Source: an uncultured Clostridia bacterium
GTDB lineage: Bacteria; Bacillota; Clostridia; Oscillospirales; Acutalibacteraceae
Assembly (NCBI GenBank): GCA_946499275.1
Contig: CAMMRL010000030.1
Coordinates: 1 to 33,257 of the forward strand
Direction: 5' to 3'
DNA length: 33,257 nucleotides
Below, one piece after another: positions 7,543 through 16,033 of the stretch (position 1 is its first letter; each line of letters begins with the position of its first letter). The position numbers and the translations under genes were made by a program. The notes under the pieces were generated by a model. It saw only the letters and a list, made by a program, of their open reading frames with translations, was not told where the DNA came from and did no database searches.

Positions 7543-9758
7543 TTTTCCCTCTCCTTTTCCAAAAGTTCGATCAAACGGTCCAGCGCCCGGTTTTTCAATG
7601 ATTCAAAGTCCCGCTCCCCTTCCAAATACGCCTGCTGAAGACATGTATACAGGACGGGGTCCACCCTTTTGAGTTTTTTCATAATCCGGAAGTCCTGCAC
7701 CCCTTCCCGGATCAGTTCGGAGGCGCGGGTGGGTACAGGCCCATTCACGCCGGAATAAACGCACTGGTAGTTGATTGTCGCGTCCTCATTTACGCCCGGG
7801 CACAGGGTGTTGTCCCAACTGTTCAGCCGCGGCTCATGGTACGAATAGAATCCCCACCAGTTCATGCCCCTAGCCAGGGAGTCCCAGGCGGCAATCCGCG
7901 GCAGATGGAGTAACCCCGCCCGGTCCGCTCCCATGTGCTGGCTGCTGACGTTGTACTGCCCGTTGAACAAGCGGTCGTGCGTAAAATACGTCAGCGCTTC
8001 CGGCCGGTTGTCGAGATTCAGCACCAGCGGCATGGATACGTCCACCAGAGTGTACCAATCCTTCAGGCAGTCGACGATCACCTCGTCCGGCGCCACGGCG
8101 TCCTTATCAAAGCCCGCCCAGAAGGAGGGGTTCACATAAATCCGGATTTCGGGATGCAGCCGTTTGCACAGCCGGACCATCACCCCCATGGCTTTGGCGT
8201 TGTGAGCGCCGGGTTCATCGGGCATTTCCAAAAACCAGTGGTCGAAATCCACGCCGTATTCCCGGGCTTTCCGGATGTGCTCCTCCAGAACGGCTTCCAC
8301 TTCCTTTTCCACCTGGGGGGTGATATCCTCCGGCTTGAGATCGCCGGTGTACAGACGATGCTCGTACCCGCCCAACCCGTGGATCATGAAATAGGTATCT
8401 GGATTCTGCCGGCGGGCCCAGTCCGCCACTGTGCCTTCCGCCGGCCAATCCCAGTAAACATTGGTTCCCACTTCGTTGCGGTAGGCCGCCTCCTGCTCGG
8501 CTCGATCCTCATAAACAAAGGGGAGCATCCCGGCGTAGGGGGTGTGGCCGGTTTCGTTCGCCCACAGCCAAACGCCCATATCTTCCGGCTCCAGGCGGAC
8601 GGGCAGCACTTCAGCAAAGACGGATATCGCCGATTCCCCGGCCCGCAGCCGGATTTCGTAGTGTCCGGTCCGGTCCGGTTCCCCATACACTTTCAGCCAG
8701 AATACACAGCTTCCCCCGGCAGGCAGATGGATCATCGGATAATCGCAAAGCACGGAACCGTTGGTCAGATACCGGCGTAAAAGCGATTTATCAATAGTCG
8801 CCTTTTCATTGAGCAGGGGGCCGATATTGGTTCCATACCACCGCGTTGGGATAACCCCGCCCGCGTAGAGTTCCGCGCGCAGCGGTGTTTCGTTTTCCAG
8901 TATCACTTTCACGTCGAGGGGGGCGCTGGTATCGGTATTGGTCAACGCAAGGCACACCGTCTCCACGCCGCCCCGGCACACGCGCACCGCAACTGGTTGA
9001 TTTACCTCCGCCGGATCGGGCAGGATCGGCTGCGCCGATAAGCTGCCGTAAGCCGGGAGCCGCGACCAGATCGCCGGAAGCGCGATTCCCGCATCCCGCA
9101 GCCGTCGGCTCCAGCGGAACCCCTCCATATCGGAAAAGGCGGTCTGGGGAATGCCTGGCAAGGATTCCATCGAAATGGAATTCGCCCAGACGAAGTCAGC
9201 TTTTCCATCTTCCGCCGTTTCGGCATTCTCCTGCAGCGTGTCGCCCCACACCCAAACCTGCCAGAGGGTGAGCGGTGCATCTCCCTTCAGGGTTAGGCGG
9301 AGGAAGCGGCCGGCCGGCTGACTATCCAGACGGCAACGTTGCAGTTCTGCAGTCGCCGGTACAGCCTGGTCGTACACCTCTTCAAAGTGCTGTCCATCAC
9401 CATACACTTCAATTTTTACCGTTTCTACCGGGCAGCGGCTGATATAATCCAGTTCCGCAAACCGGCATGGATTCTGAAAATCGAACAGCACAACCATCCG
9501 GTTTCCATCGGCCTGGGGTACCAGTTTACGATACCTTCCGTGCAGGTTCCCATCTACCAGACGCCGGCCAGCCAATTCCGGGATGTCCCGCTCGGTATCC
9601 CCGTTCCCGGCGAGCGGGGTAAGGTATTCATAAGTCATACCGGTAGGTACGAAATCCCCATAAAAACCGATATTCTCAGAAAGCAGTTTCCCAGGGGTTT
9701 TTTCCTCGATTGTTCCGTCCATCCAAAGGATCTTCCGGCAGGCGTTTGCTTCTTTCAT
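7539..9758 (-). CDS. DUF4091-type glycosidase-like protein
   Basis: A 739-aa protein without a signal peptide, so probably cytoplasmic. Residues about 60-175 look like a discoidin (F5/8 type C) sandwich, ending RFLRLTLKGDAPLTLWQVWVWG. A beta-rich linker follows, and residues about 390-720 form a barrel of the DUF4091 kind. Within it HWFLEMPDEPG (Asp514, Glu515) sits where retaining glycosidases place acidic catalytic residues, preceded by YFMIHGLGGYEHRLY. The ATG at 9758 follows GAGGAGG by about nine bases; an upstream in-frame TTG is unlikely. Only four bases separate it from the GH36 stop, and its own stop overlaps the next start. It probably works with the alpha-galactosidase on imported sugars. 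DUF4091 proteins lack a well-defined substrate, so this remains inference. Confidence 0.72.
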   Translation of the reverse strand: MKEANACRKILWMDGTIEEKTPGKLLSENIGFYGDFVPTGMTYEYLTPLAGNGDTERDIPELAGRRLVDGNLHGRYRKLVPQADGNRMVVLFDFQNPCRFAELDYISRCPVETVKIEVYGDGQHFEEVYDQAVPATAELQRCRLDSQPAGRFLRLTLKGDAPLTLWQVWVWGDTLQENAETAEDGKADFVWANSISMESLPGIPQTAFSDMEGFRWSRRLRDAGIALPAIWSRLPAYGSLSAQPILPDPAEVNQPVAVRVCRGGVETVCLALTNTDTSAPLDVKVILENETPLRAELYAGGVIPTRWYGTNIGPLLNEKATIDKSLLRRYLTNGSVLCDYPMIHLPAGGSCVFWLKVYGEPDRTGHYEIRLRAGESAISVFAEVLPVRLEPEDMGVWLWANETGHTPYAGMLPFVYEDRAEQEAAYRNEVGTNVYWDWPAEGTVADWARRQNPDTYFMIHGLGGYEHRLYTGDLKPEDITPQVEKEVEAVLEEHIRKAREYGVDFDHWFLEMPDEPGAHNAKAMGVMVRLCKRLHPEIRIYVNPSFWAGFDKDAVAPDEVIVDCLKDWYTLVDVSMPLVLNLDNRPEALTYFTHDRLFNGQYNVSSQHMGADRAGLLHLPRIAAWDSLARGMNWWGFYSYHEPRLNSWDNTLCPGVNEDATINYQCVYSGVNGPVPTRASELIREGVQDFRIMKKLKRVDPVLYTCLQQAYLEGERDFESLKNRALDRLIELLEKEREK

Positions 9759-9762
9759 CCGC

Positions 9763-11865
9763 TCAGTCCTCCTCTTGCTGCAAAACAAAATGGAACAGCC
9801 GGGCCGTATAGGGCGTATCCAGCGTCACGGCGAATTCGCCCGTTTCCTCCTTCCAGTTAAACGATACCGGAAGCCCCTGCGGGTACAGGCATGTCACCGC
9901 AGCCGCCTTCCCCTTCAGGCATTCCAGCGGCATGCGCACCGTGCTTTCCGGCGAATGGATCCGCCAGACGGACAGATACAGATCCCTCCCATATCGGACG
10001 CCGTATGCCGCCCAAGGGGCATGCAGAGGAAGCTGACCCAGCGGGAAAACCGGAAGCCCTTCCCTGACCGCGTTCCGGATCCGTTTATAGCACGCCAGCC
10101 CTTCCTTCACCTGCCGGAAAGAGCTTTCCGGCAGACGGTTTAGGAAGCCGCTCTGGTGTACCCGGAAGAGCATGGCGTTCACCATGTTGAATACCGTTTC
10201 CTCCTCGTCCCCTTCCACACGAGGATAGGACCAGATCGCCTGTTGCTCTGGGGCGGCCGCTGTCGCCGCCATGGCAGCGATGCAGGCGTATTGCCTGTAA
10301 TCGGTTTGATCGCTGGTGGACTGGACGCTCAGCCGCTGCAGCATGGCATAGTCCATCCGCATGCCGCCCGACGCACAATTTTCAATCACCAACTGCGGGT
10401 ACTTTTCCAGCACTTCGTCCAGCCAGCACAGGAAGGCTCGGTTATGTTCCAGCAGCCCGTCTCCCACGCTGTCCGCCTGGTAATCGGTTCCGGCCCCCGC
10501 GGTAATGTTGTAATCCATCTTCAGGTAGCCCACATTGTACAGCTTTACCAGCTCGTCGACGGTTTGATGGGCAAAAGCGCGCACTCCCGGATGGCGGAAA
10601 TCGAGCTGATACCGGCCGTGCTCCTGCACCCGCACCCCGTGCCGTTGGAAAAACCAGTCGTCCGGCATGGAAGCCAGCGCTTCGCATTCCTTGCCGATAT
10701 CCTCCAGTTCGATCCAAAGCCCCGGAACCATGCCCTTTTCCCGGATATAATCCATCAGGAAACGCAGGCCGCGCGGGAACCGCTTTTTTGCTTCTTTCCA
10801 CACTCCGAGGGACGACCACCAGTCGTCGTCCCCTCCGTCCCGCTGGGAAAACCACCCCGCGTCGATCACAAAATACTCGCAGCCCGCTTCGGCCGCGGCG
10901 TCGATCAGCGGCAGTTCCCGTTCTTCGGTCGGGTCGCCCATCAGGCAGTTCATATAATCGTTGAAAATCACCGGCAGGTCCCGGTTATCCGCATTCGGCC
11001 GCCGGAGCTTGCGCCGGTACGCGGTCAGCGCCCCCACCACCCCTTCGAAACCGTCCGGGCGGACCCCCACAGCGACCGGAACGGAGGTGAATGTCTTCCC
11101 CTTTTGCAGCACCTTTTCAAAATGGTGCTGGCTGAAATTCGGACCGTACAATTGAAGATACAGCCCGCCGCCCGGCACGTCGCTGCATTCCCATCCCCAA
11201 GAACCGTTATGCTCGATCTGCCAAAAAAGACAGGAATGGTCCTCCAGGTTTTCAAAAACGCCCATCGGCAGATACTCGTAGGAAGACCAGGATCCCAGCT
11301 GCGAAATCGTCAGCCGCTTGAGAGAAGAACGGTTCACCTTGGTCAGCCCCAGCTCAAACGGCGTGTTCTTACGCCACTGGAGCTCGCCGTGCCAGGTGTT
11401 GTGCGCGATGTAAAAAGCGGTATTGTTCTCCCAGCCGCCGCACACTTCATCGGTCAGCCCGTAATACGCGAAGGAGGTGACATAGTCCAGCGTCACCGGT
11501 TTGTCGGCACGGTTGATAACCTTGTTCCAGCAGCGTACCACCGGCGCGCCGGCATAAAATTCGTAGAATACCGTCGCATCCAGCCGCCCGTCGGAAAGCA
11601 CAATTTCCAGCCGGGTATTCTCCCCGGAAGGCTGGAAACGATGGGACACATACCGCATATCCGCCGCCGGGTAGGTATGGGTATGCCGCAGCCCATGGTG
11701 GCCGTCCGTATCCTCCCCCAGGCAGTGCAGTTCGATCAGTGGGTAGTACCCGGCGTGCTCCTCCCCCCTGTACGGCCGGGATGAAAAATGCACCAGCCGC
11801 GCTTTTTGGTCCCCATCCACCTCAATGGCGAAAAACAAGCCGTAATGTTCATACACAATTTTCAT
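9763..11865 (-). CDS. GH36 alpha-galactosidase
   Basis: A 700-aa cytoplasmic retaining glycosidase, full length for family GH36. The N-terminal beta-supersandwich spans about residues 1-290. The barrel contains YFVIDAGWF, the nucleophile segment YLKMDYN (Asp451), ENCASGGMRMD, and the acid/base segment STSDQTDY (Asp519), all characteristic of GH36. A beta-sandwich closes the C-terminus. There is no signal peptide, so it would act on oligosaccharides after import. The ATG at 11865 is listed, but a GTG at 11871 sits six bases after AAGG and is also plausible, adding two residues. It follows the permease pair by about 27 bp. Alpha-galactosidase is the main activity of the family, although some members act as alpha-N-acetylgalactosaminidases or transfer galactose to make raffinose-type sugars. 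Confidence 0.92.
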   Translation of the reverse strand: MKIVYEHYGLFFAIEVDGDQKARLVHFSSRPYRGEEHAGYYPLIELHCLGEDTDGHHGLRHTHTYPAADMRYVSHRFQPSGENTRLEIVLSDGRLDATVFYEFYAGAPVVRCWNKVINRADKPVTLDYVTSFAYYGLTDEVCGGWENNTAFYIAHNTWHGELQWRKNTPFELGLTKVNRSSLKRLTISQLGSWSSYEYLPMGVFENLEDHSCLFWQIEHNGSWGWECSDVPGGGLYLQLYGPNFSQHHFEKVLQKGKTFTSVPVAVGVRPDGFEGVVGALTAYRRKLRRPNADNRDLPVIFNDYMNCLMGDPTEERELPLIDAAAEAGCEYFVIDAGWFSQRDGGDDDWWSSLGVWKEAKKRFPRGLRFLMDYIREKGMVPGLWIELEDIGKECEALASMPDDWFFQRHGVRVQEHGRYQLDFRHPGVRAFAHQTVDELVKLYNVGYLKMDYNITAGAGTDYQADSVGDGLLEHNRAFLCWLDEVLEKYPQLVIENCASGGMRMDYAMLQRLSVQSTSDQTDYRQYACIAAMAATAAAPEQQAIWSYPRVEGDEEETVFNMVNAMLFRVHQSGFLNRLPESSFRQVKEGLACYKRIRNAVREGLPVFPLGQLPLHAPWAAYGVRYGRDLYLSVWRIHSPESTVRMPLECLKGKAAAVTCLYPQGLPVSFNWKEETGEFAVTLDTPYTARLFHFVLQQEED

Positions 11866-11892
11866 TTTCACACGCAACCTTCATTGTAGTAA

Positions 11893-12831
11893 TTATCCGA
11901 CCAGGCCGCTGCGCTCCACGCTTTGCATGAACTTTTTCTGCAGGAAGGCGTAGGCAATCAGCAAGGGGGCGATCGCAATCGCGGTGGCCGCCATTACAAC
12001 GCCTTCGTGGTAAATCAACTCCAGGTCCCTGGATGAGCCCGTCACGTCCACCGGCATATTGGAAATCCAGTTATACAGGTTTGGCAGCATCTGCGGCACC
12101 ATGGCCGATTTCTCCGTAACCGACATATAAACCGACGGCTCGTAATAATCGTTCCAATGCCATACCATGGACAGCACCAGGCACACGATAACGGAAGGGC
12201 CGGCCGAGGGCAGGGCGATCCGGAAAAAGCTTCGGATACGGCCGCAGCCGTCGATCAGCGCCGCTTCCTCCAACGATTTGGGGAAGCCGAGGAAATACTG
12301 GCGGAAAAGAAAGATGAAAATCCCCCCACGCAGCCCGAAGCCCAGATACGTCGGGATGATCAGAGGCAGATAGGTATCGATCATTCCCAGGTTGGTATAG
12401 GTGATATAAAAGGGGACGATCATGGTCTGGATCGGGATGGTGGCGGAGAGGATCACACCGAAAAACAGCATCCGTTTAAAGGGAAAATCGAACCGGGCGA
12501 ACCCGTAGCCGATAAAGGTGCAGGAGAGGAGATGGCCCAATGTAGCAAGCCCTGTCACGATTACCGAATTCAAGATACTGTACTGGATCTTCATCGTCTC
12601 CCCGGCGATCACATAATTCTCCCAATGAAAGGAAGTCGGGATCCAGTTTACCGACAGGTTGTTGATATCCCCATAGGTCTTGATGGAGGTTACCACCATG
12701 TACAGAAAGGGATACAGGAATACAAACGCCAAGTCAATCAGGAGCAGATAGCATAGAATCCGGAAAATCCCCGTGCTCACGCGTTTCACCTGAACGCGGG
12801 CGCGCGCCGGATCCACCTTGGTTTTCGTCAT
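11893..12831 (-). CDS. Carbohydrate ABC permease, MalG-like (system 2)
   Basis: A 312-aa inner-membrane subunit of a sugar importer. Six hydrophobic segments are visible, beginning at about residues 25-47. The EAA loop that docks the ATPase is well kept: EEAALIDGCG followed by IALP, about 90 residues from the C-terminus. It begins three bases after the upstream permease stop, with GAAGGGGG as the ribosome site, so the two are co-translated partners. The start MTKTKVDPARARVQVKRV is short and basic, typical of MalG-type proteins. No ATPase or binding protein lies immediately beside this pair; the candidates are the binding proteins encoded at 26087-27931 and 19964-22909. Confidence 0.9.
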   Translation of the reverse strand: MTKTKVDPARARVQVKRVSTGIFRILCYLLLIDLAFVFLYPFLYMVVTSIKTYGDINNLSVNWIPTSFHWENYVIAGETMKIQYSILNSVIVTGLATLGHLLSCTFIGYGFARFDFPFKRMLFFGVILSATIPIQTMIVPFYITYTNLGMIDTYLPLIIPTYLGFGLRGGIFIFLFRQYFLGFPKSLEEAALIDGCGRIRSFFRIALPSAGPSVIVCLVLSMVWHWNDYYEPSVYMSVTEKSAMVPQMLPNLYNWISNMPVDVTGSSRDLELIYHEGVVMAATAIAIAPLLIAYAFLQKKFMQSVERSGLVG

Positions 12832-12834
12832 GGT

Positions 12835-13749
12835 TCAACCCCCTTCCTTTGCGTTTTCCACAAACCGTTTGGTCAGCAGCACGATGATGCCGATCACCAA
12901 CAGCACAAACACGCAGTAAATCAACCCGATGGCGCAGGAATATTCGTAGGCGTTGGCCTCCGCCGTCTCGAATGCAAGCCACTGGATAAACTCCAGCACG
13001 GTATTGTCCGCCATCGAAAACGTGGCGATCACGGTATATACCAGGTTGAGCTGGATCATCGGGGCCAGCATGGGCAGGGTGATCAGCCAAAAGCTCTCCC
13101 ACTCGGAGGCGGAATCCACCCGCGCCGCCTCATACAGCGCGGGGGAAATGGTCTGCAGCGCCGACAGGTAAATCAGGATCTGTACGCCGGAGTTCCACAT
13201 CACGATGGTCAGCCGGTCCAGGAAGCTCTGGATCATATTCACGCCGGACTGCCCGATATAGGCGGCCAATTGGTCGGGAATCAAGAGCCCTCTGGCAAAC
13301 CCGACTGCCTCGGCATTCACGTTCTGGCCCAAAAGCTGCTGCATGATGAAGCCGGTACCCAGCAAGACCGGAAGAAAAAAGATGGAGCGGAACAACCCGC
13401 GCGCCTTGATCTTCCGGTTGAGCAGGAGGGCGACAATCAGGGCAAAGATATTGATCAGGGGCAGATTGATCAGGTTGTCGATGGAAACCGACAACAGGGA
13501 CGGCACAAATTCAATGTCGGCAAAAAATGCCTCATGATACCATTTGAGACCGACAAAGTTCAGTTCGAAAGTCCGTAGATTCTCGATTTCGGATACGCTG
13601 AGAATGATCGACCTGGCCAGCGGATACACAAAAAACAGGGCGGCCCCCACGATCCACGGCGCGACAAACAGCAGCCCCGTCCACGCGATCTTTCCCTGCA
13701 ACGTCCTTCGTCGCATCTCCCTCCACATATATCTACCGGAACGAGCCAT
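12835..13749 (-). CDS. Carbohydrate ABC permease, MalF-like (system 2)
   Basis: A 304-aa inner-membrane sugar permease. It starts with a basic cytoplasmic stretch, then WTGLLFVAPWIVGAALFF as the first membrane segment, and has six segments in all. The EAA loop reads LYEAARVDSASEWESF, then LITLP, a normal form. It follows the DUF5696 gene by 16 bp with GGGGGAG upstream of the ATG and runs into its MalG-like partner with a 3-bp gap. In several bacilli and clostridia such a pair follows a DUF5696 gene, which supports a single functional block from 22909 down to 11893. Confidence 0.9.
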   Translation of the reverse strand: MARSGRYMWREMRRRTLQGKIAWTGLLFVAPWIVGAALFFVYPLARSIILSVSEIENLRTFELNFVGLKWYHEAFFADIEFVPSLLSVSIDNLINLPLINIFALIVALLLNRKIKARGLFRSIFFLPVLLGTGFIMQQLLGQNVNAEAVGFARGLLIPDQLAAYIGQSGVNMIQSFLDRLTIVMWNSGVQILIYLSALQTISPALYEAARVDSASEWESFWLITLPMLAPMIQLNLVYTVIATFSMADNTVLEFIQWLAFETAEANAYEYSCAIGLIYCVFVLLVIGIIVLLTKRFVENAKEGG

Positions 13750-13765
13750 TCCTCTTCACTCCCCC

Positions 13766-16015
13766 CTAAGGATTGATCACTGTGTAATCGTTTGCCGGTA
13801 CCGTTGTCCCATCAATGGTTACATCCTCATCCGAGTAGTTGACCACCACCCGGTGCCCTTCGGCGTAGGTAACGCATACCACGTCATCCTGCACATATTT
13901 ATGGGAAACCATCGTCTGCCGGTATACGTCGGACAAGCGGGACGCAAATTCCGTGTACGTCTGTGTAATCACGGTTTCCCAATCCGCAAAGCGGGAGGAG
14001 AAGATATCCGTCACCTGGGATTTGGACAGAGCGGCCGCCGACTGGTAGGATACTAAGAAGTACGGCATGCTGCCGTATTCCACCCATTTCAGTTTCGTGC
14101 GGGTGAAGTCGCTGGACATATTGCCCGGCGTCGCGCAGGAATAGGGCAGGATCCCGTGGACCACCATCGAATAAAACGGGATCTCCCGGGAAAAGGCGAA
14201 CAGGCCGGAACCGCCGTCATACACGTCGTAGAGATAATCCGCGCCGTGCAGCAGATAATCGTTGCCCACCTGCACGGCGGCGGACAGCTGGCGGTCCTTG
14301 GCAAGATCGATCATCGCGGCATAAATCGCCTTGGAATCGGCGGCGGTCAGCGCCCGGTTTTTGGAAGAATCCGCCGGCAGCCAGCTGCTCAGCCCATCGA
14401 ACGCCAAACCGGAAGCCCCCAGCTTCTGATACTTTTTCAAATCCTTGTCCCGCAGTTTTTCGTACTGCCGGTAAGGATTGAGCAGGAACCGGAATTCGTT
14501 GGCGTCGGTCACCGCCTGGTCGAAAAAGTTGTAAACAATGTCTTTCTGCATACTGAAACGGCCGCCGTCGTAGGCGTTCAGATAGTCCGTCTGCAGATAC
14601 AGGTTGGCCTTTTTCTCCTGAAACGCCTTTTGCAGATCTTTCAGGAAGCCGGCTCCTCCCGCGCTTTCCGCGGACAACAGTCCCGAGCCGTATCCTTCCT
14701 TCTGCCAGCCGAGCAGCACCGTATACAAGGATTCCACCCCGCCGTCGCTCAACGTGTCCAGCATTTCCTCGGCCTGCGTATAGGTGGTCATATGCCGGTA
14801 CGATTTCCCCAGCAAGTCCTCCTGCTGCACACCCATCAGGATATCCAGCGCCAGTGGCATTGTCTCCGGGGAAGCTGTTTCCTTCGGGAGGGCACCGGTT
14901 TCCTGCAAATAGCCCCGCAGCGCCCCGGCCATCCCGGAGTAATCGGCCTTCTCCCCCTCCAGGAGCAGGTATTTGACGCACAGGTCCGCGTCCGCCCGCT
15001 CGGGGCTGATGACCTCCATTTCCTCATTCTGCGAGTTGAGCACCGTTAGGGAATTCCGGTATTCGAGGGAACCGTAAACACGATTCAGCCCGAAAATCGT
15101 ATTTCCCGGGGAGAGGGTGATACGCGCATATTCCGCGCCGTCCACAATATAGGCGGCGAAACCGGTCCCATCTCCCGCCGAACCGTAGTAGGGAAGCGGT
15201 ATGCTCTTATGCCCCTCCTGCCCCACCGTTTCCTGCTGGAGGGTCAGGGCCGGGGGCGCGTATACATAGCCCGAATACATCGACTCGCTACCCGTGGCGG
15301 TTTTGCAGTCGAAAAGCACACCGCTGCCGTCCGGATACACGATATAAGCGTCCGTCCCCGTCATCACCGAGCCGAAGGCCGGCAAAATATCGACACCGGC
15401 CACCTGGTAACCCCCGTTTTCTTCAATCCCATCGTTCGGGACGCGGGCGTAAAAACCGGTGTCGTCAAGATAAACCTGCATGGTGATGTTGATGGCCGGT
15501 TCCGTAAAGTTAAACCGGATCTCCACACCGTCCTCCATCGTGTGAAAGGACGTGGAAACGTCGTCGGCGGAGCTGTTCAAGGAAGAAACGTTGTTATCCG
15601 CGTCGATATAGGATACCGAAAGCAGGTTCTTCATAATCCTGGCGTTACGTGGGATGATGTCTTCCGGGTTTTCATCGGTGTGGTATCCGCCGTACCAAGC
15701 CGTACCGGTTGTGTTTTCCACGATGCGGAACATTGTTTCTTCCGTACTTACTTCCAAGCGGTAATGCCCGTTGCGCGCGGCTTCCTGATAGCCGGAAGTT
15801 GCCGCTATCGGTGTATCGGTAGCGGCTCCCGGCCGCTTCCAGGCCAGTCCCCGCCCATCGGCAAAGGACAGATCCAGCGCCTTTTCCGGCAGTACCCAGG
15901 AAAGCACGATGGATCCAAGCAGCGCGGCGGCGGCCAGGGCGGCGACGCAGGCGGCGATGAGCTTTCCCCTATGGATTTTTCGTTTGGCCTGAACGGCCGG
16001 ATCCTTTTTATCCAT
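13766..16015 (-). CDS. DUF5696-type membrane-anchored protein
   Basis: A 749-aa protein with a basic start (residues 1-18) and one strongly hydrophobic segment (about 19-41) that lacks a clear cleavage site, so it is probably anchored with the rest outside the cell. Residues about 85-380 are beta-rich, with YPDGSGVLFD and LPYYGSAGDGTGFAAYIV. Residues about 385-640 look like a barrel, including LQTDYLNAY, GLAFDGLSSW (Asp540), LHGADYLYDVY and FYSMVVHGILPY. This matches my recollection of DUF5696 proteins, which sit next to Yip1-like proteins and sugar permeases in Paenibacillus-type loci. I infer a surface glycan-binding or glycosidase role by its barrel and acidic residues; no enzyme activity can be read directly. 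AGGAGGG precedes the ATG. Confidence 0.75.
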   Translation of the reverse strand: MDKKDPAVQAKRKIHRGKLIAACVAALAAAALLGSIVLSWVLPEKALDLSFADGRGLAWKRPGAATDTPIAATSGYQEAARNGHYRLEVSTEETMFRIVENTTGTAWYGGYHTDENPEDIIPRNARIMKNLLSVSYIDADNNVSSLNSSADDVSTSFHTMEDGVEIRFNFTEPAINITMQVYLDDTGFYARVPNDGIEENGGYQVAGVDILPAFGSVMTGTDAYIVYPDGSGVLFDCKTATGSESMYSGYVYAPPALTLQQETVGQEGHKSIPLPYYGSAGDGTGFAAYIVDGAEYARITLSPGNTIFGLNRVYGSLEYRNSLTVLNSQNEEMEVISPERADADLCVKYLLLEGEKADYSGMAGALRGYLQETGALPKETASPETMPLALDILMGVQQEDLLGKSYRHMTTYTQAEEMLDTLSDGGVESLYTVLLGWQKEGYGSGLLSAESAGGAGFLKDLQKAFQEKKANLYLQTDYLNAYDGGRFSMQKDIVYNFFDQAVTDANEFRFLLNPYRQYEKLRDKDLKKYQKLGASGLAFDGLSSWLPADSSKNRALTAADSKAIYAAMIDLAKDRQLSAAVQVGNDYLLHGADYLYDVYDGGSGLFAFSREIPFYSMVVHGILPYSCATPGNMSSDFTRTKLKWVEYGSMPYFLVSYQSAAALSKSQVTDIFSSRFADWETVITQTYTEFASRLSDVYRQTMVSHKYVQDDVVCVTYAEGHRVVVNYSDEDVTIDGTTVPANDYTVINP

Positions 16016-16033
16016 GTTTCATCCCTCCTGCGT

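Noticed and set aside
10156-11784. A 542-residue open frame on the + strand opposite the GH36 gene
   Set aside because: It is the mirror of a GC-rich gene whose GH36 catalytic motifs are plain. The antisense protein is His/Arg/Pro-rich and has no domain or ribosome site.
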